64,000 nt of DNA from Protopterus annectens (taxonomy: Eukaryota > Chordata > Ceratodontiformes > Protopteridae), in the NCBI RefSeq assembly GCF_019279795.1, contig NC_056726.1, positions 1,135,381,182 to 1,135,445,181 of the forward strand, in the 5' to 3' direction. Under the pieces are notes generated by a model that saw only the letters and a program-made list of their open reading frames with translations, made no database searches and had not been told where the DNA came from. The position numbers were made by a program, and so were the translations under genes. Positions 11,325 to 23,749 of this stretch are shown here, piece by piece (the stretch's first letter is position 1; the number at the start of each line of letters is the position of its first letter).

Positions 11325-11690
11325 TCTTCTTTCGGCTTTTCCCAGTTAGGGGTCACCACAGCGAATCACCTGTCCGCTCATGATTGACAGTGGAGTTTTA
11401 CAGTGTTAAGTTGCCAGCCCGACGCCCAACCTTCCCCAGAAGGCACACACACACACGCACTCACACCTAGGGCCAATTTAGAGTGTCCAATACACCTGCA
11501 GCATGTCTTTGGGATGTGAAAGGAAACCGGAGCCCCCAGAGGAAACCCACGCGACCACAGGGAGGACATGCAGACTCCGCACAGAAGGCACCCCAGCCGA
11601 GGATTGAACCGGAGAACCTCTTGCTGTGAGGTGACAATGCTAACCACTGCACCACCGTGGTCGCCAAAACCACATTTTATGAGAAATCGA
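11325..11690 (-). mobile_element. tRNA-derived V-SINE/DANA-type SINE
   Basis: Minus-strand SINE. The tRNA-like head begins near 11688 with an A box in GTGGTGCAGTGGTTAGCA and a B box in GGTTCAATCCT. The central domain has GGGTTTCCTCTGGGGGCTCC, CCCAAAGACATGC and CTAAATTGGCCCTAGGTGTG. The 3' part reads CGCTGTGGTGACCCCTAACT then GCCGAAAGAAGAAG, the end common to this SINE type in many fishes. It looks full length and rather well kept. RNA polymerase III and LINE-borrowed reverse transcription are family knowledge, not seen here. Confidence 0.85.
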
Positions 11691-11729
11691 CCAACAATGT
11701 GAAACAGAAATATTAACATTCTGAGAAGT

Positions 11730-13015
11730 TCTGTGCAATATATGCCAGAAACACTTTATGAACATGTCTGCACCAATTTGAACCCCACCTCCACTGCCTT
11801 CTCATCCTCTTCAAGAGCACTTTAATCAATGATTTACCAGATATCAGTTTTTTGAGGTACTGGGAAAATGCGACAAAATTAAAAGACATTTTGCGGAGTT
11901 GGTGACAAATACAAACATTTTGCAAAGCTAGTTCTGAAAGCTGCACCTACCTCCACACTTCCAGTTCAAGCAAACTTTACAAGCATTCATTTACTGAGTA
12001 TCATTAACTCTGCAAGTCAATTGTCCAACATTTAGTGACTCCAACCTTCCATTTGTTTGAAAATCCCAAATGTTGAGGTATAGACAAAAACTGAGGCAAA
12101 AATTTGGGCATGCCTGCTACACTTATGAACCCCCTCCCCAAGCACTACTGCCTTCATCAGGACTCTGAAACTCATATGTCTAACATTTATTGACTTGAGT
12201 CCTCCATTTGCCAGGAAAAATACAAATTTTATGAGGTGCAGACTAAAAATGAGGCAAAAAATGGAAACCTACTACACTTGTGAACCATCCACCCCTTGCA
12301 CTCTCATCTTCTAAAGCTGTATTCAAACATTCAAAGATTCAAAGAAACTTTATTGTCATTTAGGACCACACAAGTGCAGCCTAAATGAAATTACAAATGT
12401 CAGCTCACAAGCAAAATGCAGTGCAAATAACATAGAGTGGTAAATTACATGCATGTCATGCAAGAGGTAGTTTACATTACATAACCACATTCAATACTCA
12501 TTATCCAGTGATAAATAATAAATATATACCCACCACTACACCCTCTACACTGTTAAGATAGAGAATAAATATAGACTAGTGAATACCAGCTGTTTAGTTA
12601 CCATATTGCACTTGTTAGCCTTAGACGTGACTCAGTATAGCCATCATATTACATAATAGTAATGCTGGCGGTAACTGCTCTGAGCAGCAGGAGTAAATGA
12701 AAAAAAGGCTTCAGTGTATCATGTATTATGGTTGGTGTCTGTATTAATAGGTCTCACAGCTGTAGGATACAAATTGTTCCTGAATCTGGTAGTCCTACAG
12801 TGGAAGATGCGGTACCTCCTTCCAGACGCAAGTTGTAAGAACCAGTTGTGGACCGGATGGGTCGAATCAGCAAGTATTTTAAATGTTCTCTTTCTTGCTC
12901 TCGTAGAGAAAAGCTCCTTTTCTTTTTTTTTTATTGTGACATTTGTCAGGAATGCACACATTTTGTGAGGTAGAGATTAGAAAGGAGGCAAAAATCTGGA
13001 CATGTCTCATTTTCA
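11730..13015 (+). repeat. diverged tandem repeat of about 165 bp, LINE-interrupted
   Basis: Related phrases recur at intervals: ATTTATTGACTTGAGTCCTC and AAATTTTATGAGGTGCAGAC (12187-12245), a worn form at 12030-12110, another across 11830-11930, and ACACATTTTGTGAGGTAGAG (12955). The wording also resembles the MITE-like family at 20-24 kb. The unit is interrupted by the LINE at 12320-12935. Copy number and borders are uncertain. Confidence 0.4.
12320..12935 (-). mobile_element. Rex1-like LINE, C-terminus and 3' UTR
   Basis: The minus strand encodes the conserved last residues of the RT protein of fish Rex1/Babar-type LINEs: DSTHPVHNWFLQLASGRRYR and then TTRFRNNLYPTAVRPIN (about 12875-12740). 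A 3' UTR of about 380 bp ends with AATGACAATAAAGTTTCTTT near 12345. The upstream RT is absent because of 5' truncation. The same 3' logic is seen at 29580-29700. Confidence 0.8.
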
Positions 13016-13589
13016 ACAATATTGTAACCGATAGTGTACTATAATTGTCAGAGTATCAGATGTTTGAAAAATAAAATTCCAGAGACCCCTAGCAGCCCTG
13101 TCAACTAGCATGCACTCCCAACAGAGGCTTCATTACCTTTAAACAATTTGCATGTGTACACACAAGCACACTACACAGAGTCAGTAGCAGTTGACACATC
13201 ACTCCTGCAAGCAAAAATCAAACTACCATCACGTGCATACAACCAAAGACAACCACATGCACCGGACTTCTGAAATGTCCCTATTTTGGAGATGTATACC
13301 AATTATTTGGTCTGATTTAGGCCTACACATGATGTCTCCTTTTTGCAGTATTACTAATTCCAGGTTAGATTTACTCCTTCGCAGAAGTTTCATGTGTAAT
13401 TTTCAATATGTCCAGTACACAGAAAATCACTTTACATGAACATACTGGTGGCCCCAATAATTTAAAAAAGGTGAACACACATCTTACATATACCGTTCTT
13501 TGCAGTAAAAGTAAATGACTTGTGTAGTAGAATTTTGCATTACTCATCATTAAAATCTACATATTTTACATTTGTTCCTATAAAGGAGA

Positions 13590-13757
13590 CACACATAAAT
13601 TCAAATGCCATGGAACAACTAGTCACTGTTCCCACAAGAGGAGAAAATATACTAGATCTCATCATCACAAACATGGGGACAAAATGCTCCACACCGGAAG
13701 TATATCCCTCATTGGTGAGATCAGATCATAAACTAATCTCACTGGATATCCACATAG
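13590..13757 (+). mobile_element. CR1-like LINE, left part (endonuclease), split
   Basis: The open frame at 13600-13757 reads NSNAMEQLVTVPTRGENILD and SLVRSDHKLISLDIHI, the C-terminal part of the CR1 endonuclease including the SDH motif. It is cut at 13757 by a minus-strand CR1 and continues at 14589. It is 5'-truncated within the endonuclease. Confidence 0.9.
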
Positions 13758-14588
13758 GTTCATAGGTTCATAGGTTCATAGGTTGGTACTAGGCTATCAG
13801 CCCTAGGGCCTATACAAGCCTAGCCATAACAATTCCCTGGCTATTTCTTCCCACATTATTTACTTTCCTGGACCCCTGTCTAGCAGGGCGACTGACGTGA
13901 TCCCTGGGCTCCCATCCAATCGTCAAGGTTCCTCTTGAAGAGGTCCAAAGAGGCACTCTGCTTGACATGTATGGGCAATCTATTCCAGAGTCTGGGGAGT
14001 CTCTGGGTCAGGAACCTATTCCTCCAGCATGTTTTGTTTATTGTGATGACAAGGTTTAGATCCAGCTCTGAGGGATTGTGATTTCTTTAAGTGTAGCATG
14101 TCCAACAGCTCTGGGTTTGACATGGCCACAGAGTATAGCTGGAGTTTTTAAGGCGGTCAGCGCCGGGCATCTGCTTTAGGCCTGTGATTCTTTTAGTGAG
14201 GTATTTCTGAGGCCTTTCCAGTTGTTGCAGATGTCTTGAGAGGTACATACCAAATGGGGCGTTGTATTCTATAATGGGTCTAATGAGGATGAGTACAGTG
14301 GGACAATGACCTCCTTTTTCTGGATGAAAAGCCCTTCGTGATGAGGTGTGCCACATAGAAGGATTTCCTGACTGTTGTGGCAATGTGGTTATCGAAGGTG
14401 AGACCACTGTCCACCTGTGTCCCTAAGTCTCTTATCACACTTTCTGTGTTTAGTGTACTGCCACCTATATGGTAATTCATGGATACATGTTTTTTCCCAA
14501 AGGGGATAACAATACATTTCTTGGCATTGAGCTTGAGCCCATGGCTCTGGCACCAAGCATCTGTTTCTGTAAGGCCCTTTTGTAGAGT
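13757..14588 (-). mobile_element. CR1-like LINE inserted into another CR1
   Basis: Minus-strand 3' part of a CR1. The 3' end carries four octamers (TTCATAGG on the plus strand) at 13757-13785. Reading from the 5' side: TETDAWCQSHGLKLNAKKC (14575-14519), VIRDLGTQVDSGLTFDNHI, SFYVAHLITKG, then LIRPIIEYNAPFGMYLSRHL and KYLTKRITGLKQMPGADRLK, with frameshifts between. The cut points agree with the flanking CR1 frame, so this is the younger element. Confidence 0.92.
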
Positions 14589-16616
14589 ATCCCACCCCCA
14601 CCCCAAACAAAAAAGACCACAGTGAAGAACTTCTCTAAAGCAAACTTCACACTACTCAAGACTGGTGTGGTATCCTTCAAGGCCCCGAACCAGTGGAAAC
14701 CACAATTGCCTTCTACAAACACCTCCAGGACTGCATGGATCAGGCAATCCCTAATAAAACCAAGACTAGTCTGGTGGACCCCAGCCATAAACAAACTTTA
14801 CAATAAGAGGAGAAAGCTGTTACATGATAGAGCAAAATCCAAAAAGAAGACACCTTTGATCATTATTAGTAAAAAATAAGAGCACTCATAAAATCATCCA
14901 AGGCCAACTTTGAGAGAAAATTGCCATAGATTCAAAAGACAATCATAAGGCAGCTATGTTAGCAACCTGGGTGGAAACTCCCAAATATGCTCAGAATTAG
15001 TCCAAAATGATACAAAAATCACTGAACCCACAGACATTGCCAACATACTGGCAGACAGGTTCAGTGCAAACTTCACCCCTCTCCCCCAAAAGGAGAGATA
15101 ACTATCCGTAGCCTCCCAGACATCTCAAATGCACAGGTGAAAGCTGCTCGCTCTAAAGCTAAAAACACAGCATCAATGGGACCCGATGGTGTCCCCAGCT
15201 GTGTGCTACATGAACGCAATGAGGAACTAAACCATAAGGCAGCTGTTTAATCTTAGCCTTACCACAGGATACGTGCCCAAGGACGGCAACTGTGGTCCCA
15301 CTCTGCCTCTATGGACCCTGGTATTACGCCCCATAAGCTTAACAAGCCTGGTCTGCAAAGCTATGGAGAGGATCATAATGGAACTTATAAACAAAGACAT
15401 AGGGACTTGCAGACATTGGACCTGACCCAGTTTGGCTTTGTCAAGGGCAGATCATGCCTTTTGAACTTGGTCGACTTCTTTGAAACAGTCACCAAGGCCA
15501 TTGATGAGGAAAGGCAGTCCATACAGCCTACCTTGACCTTGCAAGCTAGACACACAATACCTCACTCGGGTATTATAGAGAAACTTACCAGTTTAAATGT
15601 AAACCCATATGTCACAAGATGGGTTGCAAACTGGCTAAAGGACAGAACCCACAGGGTTAGAGTAGCTGTCGCCATGTCAGACTCCAAGCTGTCCCCAGGG
15701 CTCAGTCCTTGGCCCCTGTTCATCTACTTCTCAGAAGTACAGGCAAACATAGGAGGACTATGGCTGACAAAGTTTGCAGATGACTGCAAACTGGGCGCCA
15801 TAGTGGAAAGTACATCGGACACAGATATCCTTCAGAGGGGTCTCACGGAAGCTGATAGCTGGTGCCAGAGCCATGGCCTGAAGTTAAATGCCAAAAAATA
15901 TATAGTCAAGCTACCATATAGGTGGCAATCCACTAAGCACAGAAGAGGTTATCAGGGACCTGTTTATTTTGACACTCACATTGCTAAAGTGGTTAGAAAG
16001 ACCTTCTACATTGCCCACCTGATCATGAAGGATTCACATCCAGATCAAGTGAGGTCATTGTTCTCCTGTACTCTTCACTTATCAGACCAATGATGGATGT
16101 ATCTCACCCGACACCTGCAGCAATTGGAGACCCCAAAAGTTCCTCACCAAAAGGATAAAGGACTCCAAAATCTGTCATATGCTGCCAGACTGAAGAAACT
16201 CCAGCTCTATTCAGTCGTGATATCGCCTGCTCAGAGGTGACCTGTGCCTGACATACAAGGCCATGAATTAATGGACATGCTCCACCTCAAAAATCCAAAT
16301 CTACCAGATCCACTAGCAAGCGCGACTTAAACCTTAGCACTGATATAAATAGGACATGCTGGAGGGATAGATTTGTCACCCAGAGACTCCTATGCTGTGG
16401 AATAAAATCTCCATGTGAGGCAGAGCACCTCGCTGGCTCTGTTCAAGAAGGTTTACCCCGGGAATCATCTCTGTGTCACTGCTGGACAGAGGCACAACAA
16501 ACTAATGGGCACAGTATTTTTTAACAAAAGGGGTGGCGTAAGCCACAAAACTCTGGGCTAGGCTTATAAATGCCTTAGGGCAGATAGCCTGGTATAAACC
16601 TATGAACCTATGAACA
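14589..16616 (+). mobile_element. CR1-like LINE, right part (RT and tail), split
   Basis: Continuation of the CR1 starting at 13590. The frame resumes with PTPPQ-like residues and KTTVKNFSKANFTLLKTGV. It goes through LVWWTPAINKLYNKRRKLL (14770), MGPDG (about 15178) and KGRSCLLNLVDFFETVTKA, to VQANIGGLWLTKFADDCKL (15740-15795) and EADSWCQSHGLKLNAKKY (15850). The LDLAKAFD block is worn and internal bases are missing in places. The 3' UTR ends at 16598-16614 with two CCTATGAA octamers. Many frameshifts show that it is old and dead. Confidence 0.9.
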
Positions 16617-16619
16617 TCT

Positions 16620-17119
16620 TAAAACTCCTATTAGCAGCAGCAAAAATAAATGAGCTTGTGTGGTACAATTCTGCAGTACAATCCGTAATGTTCACTATCT
16701 TTTTAATAATGTGCTTATATTTTTCTACTATTTTTGTTACTCTGTTATTTCAATGTGTTTATGAGTAGTATTCCACATTCCTGTTGGAGGTGAGAAGAGT
16801 TATGTATCTACTTTTAAAGGGTCTTTGTCCTTATATTTGATGTTTACAGGTTGAGCAGTATTACATGCTCACACACAGTGTCAATTTGCTTTTATACTTC
16901 GCACAAGCACACCACTCGTGGAAACAAACTAATACTTGAAAACTACATACAGACAAGAAAACATTTACAGACTTAAGTTATATCTAATTATGAATACATA
17001 CATCCACATACACTATTTGTAACTTCAGACAAGCACACATCACTTCTGCACACATCCTATATACGAACACTGCATGCATACAAATACAAGCAAACACGCT
17101 CGCACTTAGTTTTCTCTGT

Positions 17120-17120
<1 letters not shown>
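16620..17120. other. no recognisable gene
   Basis: Sequence between the CR1 tail and the CA microsatellite. No motif was seen. Confidence 0.35.

Positions 17121-17189
<69 letters not shown>
17121..17189. repeat. (CA)n microsatellite
   Basis: Uninterrupted CA dinucleotide run of about 34 units. The open frames through it are artefacts of the repeat. Confidence 0.98.
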
Positions 17190-17193
<4 letters not shown>

Positions 17194-17915
17194 ATACTTA
17201 CATTTAAAATGATTATTTCCTCAATGTGCTTCACGTGGTGACACTGATGTGTGCTGGGAAGTCACTTTGAAAGTGACAGGGCACAATTACAATGCTTCTA
17301 GACTAAAATAAAGACTTTACATGTCTTTACAGTTCTGGTTCATGCCTCACCCCACATATAACGCTTCAGTGGCCCAGATTTTGGCCAGTGGACCACCTGT
17401 TGGACACCCCAGTGTTAGAGCAAAACATTGTTGCAGACAAGCTGACAAGACCAGGACAATCCCTCATAAATGGAGGTTGAACCCAGGAGACTTTTTAGGG
17501 ATTGATCCAGCTGTGGGGAACTCCAGAAGTAGATCAGTTTGACTCCACCCACAACTAATTAGCACTTAGAGAAATGTTACTCCAGAAAACCTTACAATCA
17601 GGCCTAGAAGACAGATGCCTTTTCATTCTCATGGTCAGGAATGCTCCTGTATGCTTCTCTACCCTTTCCTCTTATAACTAGGGTTCGTCTAATGATAAAG
17701 AAGTAGTCCCCAAAGATAACGGTGGAGGCTCCTTTTAGGCCCAGGCAACTGTGGCTCTCCCTTCTTTTTAAAATGGCCAAAGCCAATTATCACAAGCTGC
17801 CTTACAGAATGGCTTTACTAGCACAGGACAGGAGTTGTTTGATACACCCCAACCTTCACCTTCTTCTTATTTGTATCTTTCAGGTACCTTTTTTTCTGAG
17901 GATATGCAGCAAGTA
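17190..17915. other. no recognisable gene
   Basis: A moderately G+C-rich patch at about 17330-17560 stands out from its surroundings. Its 73-residue open frame has no motif I recognise. It may be part of an unknown repeat. Confidence 0.35.
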
Positions 17916-17917
17916 TT

Positions 17918-18215
17918 AACCAGCTGCAGTGGTGCAGAAGTTAGCGTTGTCACCTCACAGCAAGAGGTTCTCTGGTTCAGTTCTCAGCTGGAGCTTCTTC
18001 TGTGCAGAGACTGCATGTCCTCCCTGCAATCGAGTGAGTTTTAAAGACATGCAGGTAGGTGCATGCGTTTATGTGTGTGCTTTCTGTGAAGATTGGGTGC
18101 TGGGCTGGCAACTCAACACTGTAAAAAGCACTACTGCCAATCAATCTGTGGACCGGTGATCCGCTGTGGCAACCCCTAACTGGAAAAAGCCAAAATACAA
18201 TTTTTTTTTCTGCAG
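17918..18215 (+). mobile_element. V-SINE/DANA-type SINE, internally deleted
   Basis: Plus-strand relative of the SINE at 11325-11690. The head has GTGGTGCAGAAGTTAGCG and GGTTCAGTTCT as A and B boxes. CACCTCACAGCAAGAGGTTC is shared exactly with the other copy. About 70-80 bp of the central domain are missing after CTCCCTGC. The end reads CGCTGTGGCAACCCCTAACT and GAAAAAGCC. Confidence 0.85.
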
Positions 18216-18229
18216 CAAGTGTTAAAGGA

Positions 18230-19464
18230 GGCAAATAAATCTGCTATGAGAAATTTAAATTTGAATAAGCAGAAAAGATTTTCTAATTAGTGTCAAACCA
18301 AGAACTAGGATTCGTTTATGTTGCAGGCTTCTGTGATTCTTCAGTATTTGTATGAGTTGCTATCCTCTTTCCACTCTTACTAATTGTCATAAATGCTTCT
18401 CTGCTCTTAGATCCCATTTTTCTACCCTACCTCAAGTGAAACAGTTTTTGAAAGGGGTTTTACATACCTGCCCTAATAGACGGTAGATGGCTCAATCTTG
18501 AGAATCTTAATTTTGATCGGGAAAAACTTCCAGTTTCCTTCTGAACTTGTTCATGAGGCTGATTTGAAGTTCTTATCTTGGCAGCTCTGAATTTGCAAGA
18601 AGAGTATTTGAGTTACAAGCTCTTATGGTGAGTCATCCCTATCTTATTTTTTTCAAACATAGGGTAACTGTGAGAACAAATCCTTCTTTTTTACACTAAG
18701 TCAGGCTATTCATCTCCCTGTTTTCTTTCCAAAGCCTAAAATGAGGGAGAAAGAATTTTGCATAGTCTGGATGTCCACAGAAAAGTGAGATACTAAACTG
18801 CCAGGAAAAAATCTTCAGGATTACCAATCAGCAGTTTGTCTCCTTTGAAGGTAAGAGAAAGAACAAGCAGTCTGTCAAAACAGATAATTTCTAAATACTT
18901 GTCTCGTGCTATTGCTTTAACAAGACACTTCAGAGTAAAGTCAGGGCCCACTCTCCTGGGGACTGAACTGCTTCTATGGCATTTTGGAAAAGAGTGGACT
19001 CTACAAACATATTAGAGGCAGCAGCCTTATCATCAGTACACACGTTTACCAAGCCCTACAAACTAGACTCCTTCTCTAAGTAAGAACAGGATTTTCTATG
19101 ACTACTATCCAGGTACTTCTGGACTCTAAACCATCTTCGGCCTCCTTTGTTTTCTAAACTCTCATATTCATCCCATATAGCTCAGGCTACTGCAATAGTG
19201 ACTTAATGATGAACATAGTACAGTATACGTACCCTCCCTCTACCTCCACAATTTTTGTTATTTTTATGACAAAGTGTGAGATTTTTATTAGTATGGTTCC
19301 TATCTGGACAGGTTATAACCTTCAGGAAAACTCTTAATTTGTGACACATGAGCCATTGATTTTATTCTGTTTCTCTCATGCAGGGTAGTGGCTAGGTTGT
19401 GAAGAAGATGCCATAAAGCTTTGAAAGCTGGTTGTCTGGTCTGATCCTTCACTAAGGTTACTGC
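18230..19464. other. no recognisable gene
   Basis: No protein motif, tandem repeat or RNA gene was recognised. This is the left flank of the large hAT-type element. Confidence 0.4.
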
Positions 19465-19472
19465 AGTAGTGA
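19465..19472. repeat. target-site duplication, left copy
   Basis: AGTAGTGA, repeated exactly at 26095-26102. Eight bases is the target duplication length of hAT transposons. Confidence 0.9.
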
Positions 19473-20651
19473 CAGTGGCGGATGGTGACTTCAAATCAAA
19501 GGGGGGCTGCAGGAGACAGCTGAATGGGTGGGGTCAATGGGAAGGGGTGTGGCCAACTAGAAAGGGGAGGAGCTATGCTCAAAACCACAAAAACTAACTA
19601 AATACACTGCCCTGGGTGCCAAACTGTCATTATGAGAGTCCAATTAAGACAAAATGAAGTGTAGAAGAATAAAAAATATTTCAATGCATTGGCTGCATGA
19701 CAGCTTACGTAATATCTAGATGGAAACAAAAAGGTTGTGAGGCATGAACAAATAAATTACTTTTTAAATACATTAATGGAATGCCAGTCAAAATCAAGTA
19801 TAGGAAAAACAAGCAGCACTCAACTCAAACCACTTCTTGCACTGCAGTTCTAATTATAATTTATATTCAGCTTTATTAAAGTACCAAGTAACATGCTGAA
19901 AGTAGAAATCTCTGATGCCCCCACTTGTAAAAATGTTTCTTATCCAAAAAAAGACCTACTGCCTGACAACTATCTACTTGTTTCATGGGGAAAACATGAT
20001 CAAAGTAAAAAACAAAAAGCAAACAAGAAATAAGCTCAAGATACATTGCTTAAAAGGATTACTGTACAGGTTATGGATCACACGATTGGCATTCTGTTTA
20101 GTTTACGGGTAAAGCCTGCAGAGATGACTAGAAGTCTCCAAGTGTAATGAGCTTCTTAAAATAATGTAATCCTGTCCTTTATTAAAAATACTGTCATATG
20201 CATTTCAATACCCAAGGCTTATAGATTATCTAGTTAAATATTCTCTACATGGCAACAACAGAAAGGCTTTCAATGTTGGCAATTCTTTAACAGTATGCTT
20301 ATTAAAGCTTACTTGCATCTTATGATCTCAGCCAAGCTTACCTAATGGTCATTAAAGTATTGCTACTTAAACACAGAGCAACAGGCACTTTGAGTAATAA
20401 GCATAAATCAACAGCACAAAAAATATGACAGAAACCAGACCATTCTGCAAAAATCAAGGACAGATGAAAAGCCACTCTAGTACTTGTGTCTACCTTGGAT
20501 GGGGGGATACTCTGCACATTTACACTGCATAACTACTCTTTGCCTTGCTTTGACATATCCAGAGTCACTACATGGGGGAGTGGGGTGCAACAAGTATGTC
20601 ACAATTTGAAATGTCTCTGGCTGACTGTGATAGCCCTGACACATTTTCCAT

Positions 20652-20990
20652 ACCTCTCAACCTCAGAGCAAGAAATCTGGACAAAGCCATACAAAGAAGT
20701 GGGACAAAGGCCCCAAAATAAGGACAATTTTTAAAATATTGCTCTTATTAACTTAGAAAGATAATAGAATAGGCCTTGTATTAGTATGAATTTTCTGAAT
20801 GTCATGAAATTTGAAACTCAAATGTCTGTCATTATTTTCTAACTTCAGTCTTTAATGATTTGTCATTAATTTGCCAAAAAAAAACACAATTTTATGAAAA
20901 ATGGACCAAAAATATGATGTAAAAATATAAAATAGCCACACAATTCAGCTGGGAACCTGTCAAAGAAGGGACACTTTAATAGTAGTACTG
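20652..20990 (+). repeat. MITE-like repeat, copy 1
   Basis: Begins CATACCTCTCAACCT and continues with GCAAGAAATCTGGACAAAGC, TTGCTCTTATTAACTTAGAA, GAATTTTCTGAATGTCATGA and ATTTTATGAAAAATGGACCA. Related copies lie at 21219, 22545 and 23750. The right border is uncertain; a matching end, GACAGTTGAGAGGT, occurs at 21172. Confidence 0.65.
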
Positions 20991-21218
20991 CTAACTTGAG
21001 CAGCTGACAAAATAAAAGAATCTACATGCATTTCTGAAATAAAAGTAATCTATAACTCTGATTATTACAGTTATTTCTTAATGGTAAACCCTCCATGTTT
21101 TCTTCCAAAATTGCTATTTTGCGGAGGGATTATTAGGGGGAAGAGCAACATTTTGAGCCAAAATCAGGGACAGTTGAGAGGTTTGGCTATGCTTAATTCT
21201 ATAAAGCAATTTATTTGC

Positions 21219-21520
21219 ATGTACCTCTCAACCTGTTAATGCAATAAATCTGGGCAAGGCCAAATATATTGGGGGAACATATAAACAGTACTAAAAATTG
21301 CTTTTGTATAAACTGAGACAGATGATAGAACAGGTCTTACTTTAGCATGCATTTTTCTGAAGGTTATGAAGTCTGAAATTCAGTGTGTCATTATTTAGTG
21401 ACTTAATTCCTAAATGATTTGCCAGAAAACCACAAATTTTATGAGGAACAAACCAAAAATAAGAAGCACAAATCTATTCATTCTTTGAAAATCTGGACAG
21501 TTGGGAGGTATAGTTCAGCT
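21219..21520 (+). repeat. MITE-like repeat, copy 2, with both ends
   Basis: About 300 bp from GTACCTCTCAACCTG to CTGGACAGTTGGGAGGTAT. The ends form an imperfect inverted repeat (TACCTCTCAACC against TACCTCCCAACT). It has no coding capacity. The inner wording parallels copy 1: AGCATGCATTTTTCTGAAGG and CACAAATTTTATGAGGAACA. Size and ends suit a non-autonomous DNA transposon. Confidence 0.7.
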
Positions 21521-21587
21521 GGGACTGTCTTTAAGTTTGCCTCCCTTCCTCCTCACAAAATCATGGCTGAATGGAGCCTTCCCTTGC

Positions 21588-21653
21588 AGCCATTCCAATG
21601 ATCCATTACTTGGCTATTTCAGCCATTCCAATGATCCATTACTTGGCTATTTC
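21588..21653. repeat. exact 33-bp tandem duplication
   Basis: The unit AGCCATTCCAATGATCCATT plus 13 further bases is present twice in a row without a mismatch. Confidence 0.97.
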
Positions 21654-21954
21654 ACTCCATTTACCATAAACACTAATGTGCATACTGATTTACTTCTATG
21701 ATGATTTGGACTTCATTTGAAAGTTTTATTTTGCATTTTACAGCACAAACACTAAGACATCTGCTAAACAAACTTGGCGTTAAAACTTCTCTGCCCTTGA
21801 AACTCACATTCATTGAAACAGCATTGAAACCCACATTCAAAGAAAATACATATTACCAGTGGCAGATACAGATAAATTCTGGGCTGTTTTCAAATCATAG
21901 GCCCCTTGCATATGAAACATACATGTGCTCTTTGATACACCTTCCTATTGTTTT

Positions 21955-22086
21955 GAACATTTTTCCAGTAAACAATGAAACAAAGCGCATGCACCAATAA
22001 TGACAAAACTGCCCAATTCAGAACATCTTTCCAGTAAACAATGAAACAAAATGCATGCACCCATAATGACAAAACTGCCAAGTTCA
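21955..22086. repeat. 66-bp tandem duplication
   Basis: Two units of 66 bp, each beginning GAACAT and containing CCAGTAAACAATGAAACAAA and ATAATGACAAAACTGCC. A few substitutions separate them. Confidence 0.92.
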
Positions 22087-22299
22087 GAACATTTCCATCA
22101 TAAAAGTCTACTCAAACTTCTACAGTCCACCATTATCAGTAAATATGCACAATCTCTGAAGAAGTAAAAGTCATCTAAATAATTCCACATTAAATAAATC
22201 TGTAACTAATGAAGAGGTTGCTGCTAGCAAACACCTTTATATTTCATGGTTTCATCAAAAAATAAAGTGTCTGATGCCCCTGAGGAATACATTGCATAT

Positions 22300-22492
22300 A
22301 TTACATTAAAAATGATATTGCAATAAGAAATGGATGGCAAACTGATAACAGGCTCATAGTTAGTATCTTAACTTTTTCAGTACGGCAGTATTCACCCCTT
22401 GTGGGAGTAGAACCAACAACCTTCTGCATCAAAAGCAAGTACACAACGTGTTGTGCTATTAACAATGCAAGCTGACTTAGCATAAGCAGCAC
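22300..22492 (-). mobile_element. possible tRNA-derived SINE
   Basis: On the minus strand the order TAGCACAACACGTTGTG (A-box-like) then GTTGTTGGTTCTACTCCC (B-box-like) follows tRNA spacing. It resembles the class of SINE seen at 32286 but shares little exact sequence with it. The borders are uncertain. Confidence 0.4.
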
Positions 22493-22544
22493 TAAACTTC
22501 TCTTCCCCTGCAGCTCTCAGCTCCTTGTAAAATGTACTCAGTAC

Positions 22545-22700
22545 TCAACTGCATCTCAACTTTGCAGCACAAGAAATATGGAAAAAGCCAAATTTATTGG
22601 CCAAAAACCAGGGACACATTAAACATTGCTTGTATAATCTTGGAAAGTTGCTAGAATAAAATTTTGTGTTACCACCATACATTTTACTGCCAAGGTCCCT
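22545..22700 (+). repeat. MITE-like repeat, copy 3 (partial)
   Basis: Parallel wording to copies 1 and 2: CATCTCAACT, AAGAAATATGGAAAAAGCCA and ATTGCTTGTATAATCTTGGA. Only the left half is recognisable. Confidence 0.55.
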
Positions 22701-23749
22701 GTGCAAAAGAGTCAGAGCAACATGAAATGTGACTGGTGTTACTGCTACAACCATCTTCCATTGACATGCCCTCATCGGCTGTATATTAGGTTGTTTCACC
22801 TGTCCTCTTTCCCTGTGTTCATTCCTGCAATTCATCTGTGTGTCCCTATTCAATACACACACTTCCCCTGTTTATTTTACATGGCAGTCCATGTACCATT
22901 ACAGATCATTTACACAACTTCAGTACAGAATGCCAGGAATGGGATATCACAATACTCTGCACTGTAGATACACTGTCCTGTACTGTGATGGGAGCATATA
23001 CTTAACATTTATATTTCTCCACTGTCCAGATTGTCACACAATGTCCAGATGTGCTCTTATCAAATTTATGGCTTTTTGCCATATCGCTGAGATAATCTCA
23101 GGACAGATGTGAATCAATATTACATACATTTGATTTGATTCTTCAAATCCTTCAGAACATATATCTTAACAACACAAACCCCTGGTTATTCTAGCACATT
23201 TCTATACAGCACCTATATATGTCAAATATCTCCCTATTTCTGGGTCATTGTCCCACAATTATGTTGGCCTTTGTCCAGATGTCTTACAATAAGGAATTGA
23301 GAGCTATCTGTGAAGCCCTAATGATCATTGTGGCATTCCATGCAAAACCACACACCGTCAGTGCTCTGATTTAAAACAGGAGTGCTATTCATGTACACTT
23401 CCTGGCTGGCAATACTGTTGCCAGCCATGAAATCTCAATTAAATGCAGTGAATAGCATGAATATTCATTGCGCACAGCTGCTTGCCACACACCATCGTGC
23501 ACATCGCAACTCCATGTAGGCTTTGTGCAAAGCCTACATGGTGTTTATTGAGTCCCAGGGATCATTTACACACAGTAGAACAAACAAACAAGAAAATAGT
23601 TCAATCTGTAGCTAACCACTCAAATAAAAATCATTACTGACTAGAATAAAAATATTGTACTAGTTAGAACTCCAAAACATTATGTATTATTTTTAGTTCA
23701 GAATACCAGACATCCCAAATAAATCAAATAAATGCTCTGCACTCTGCAG

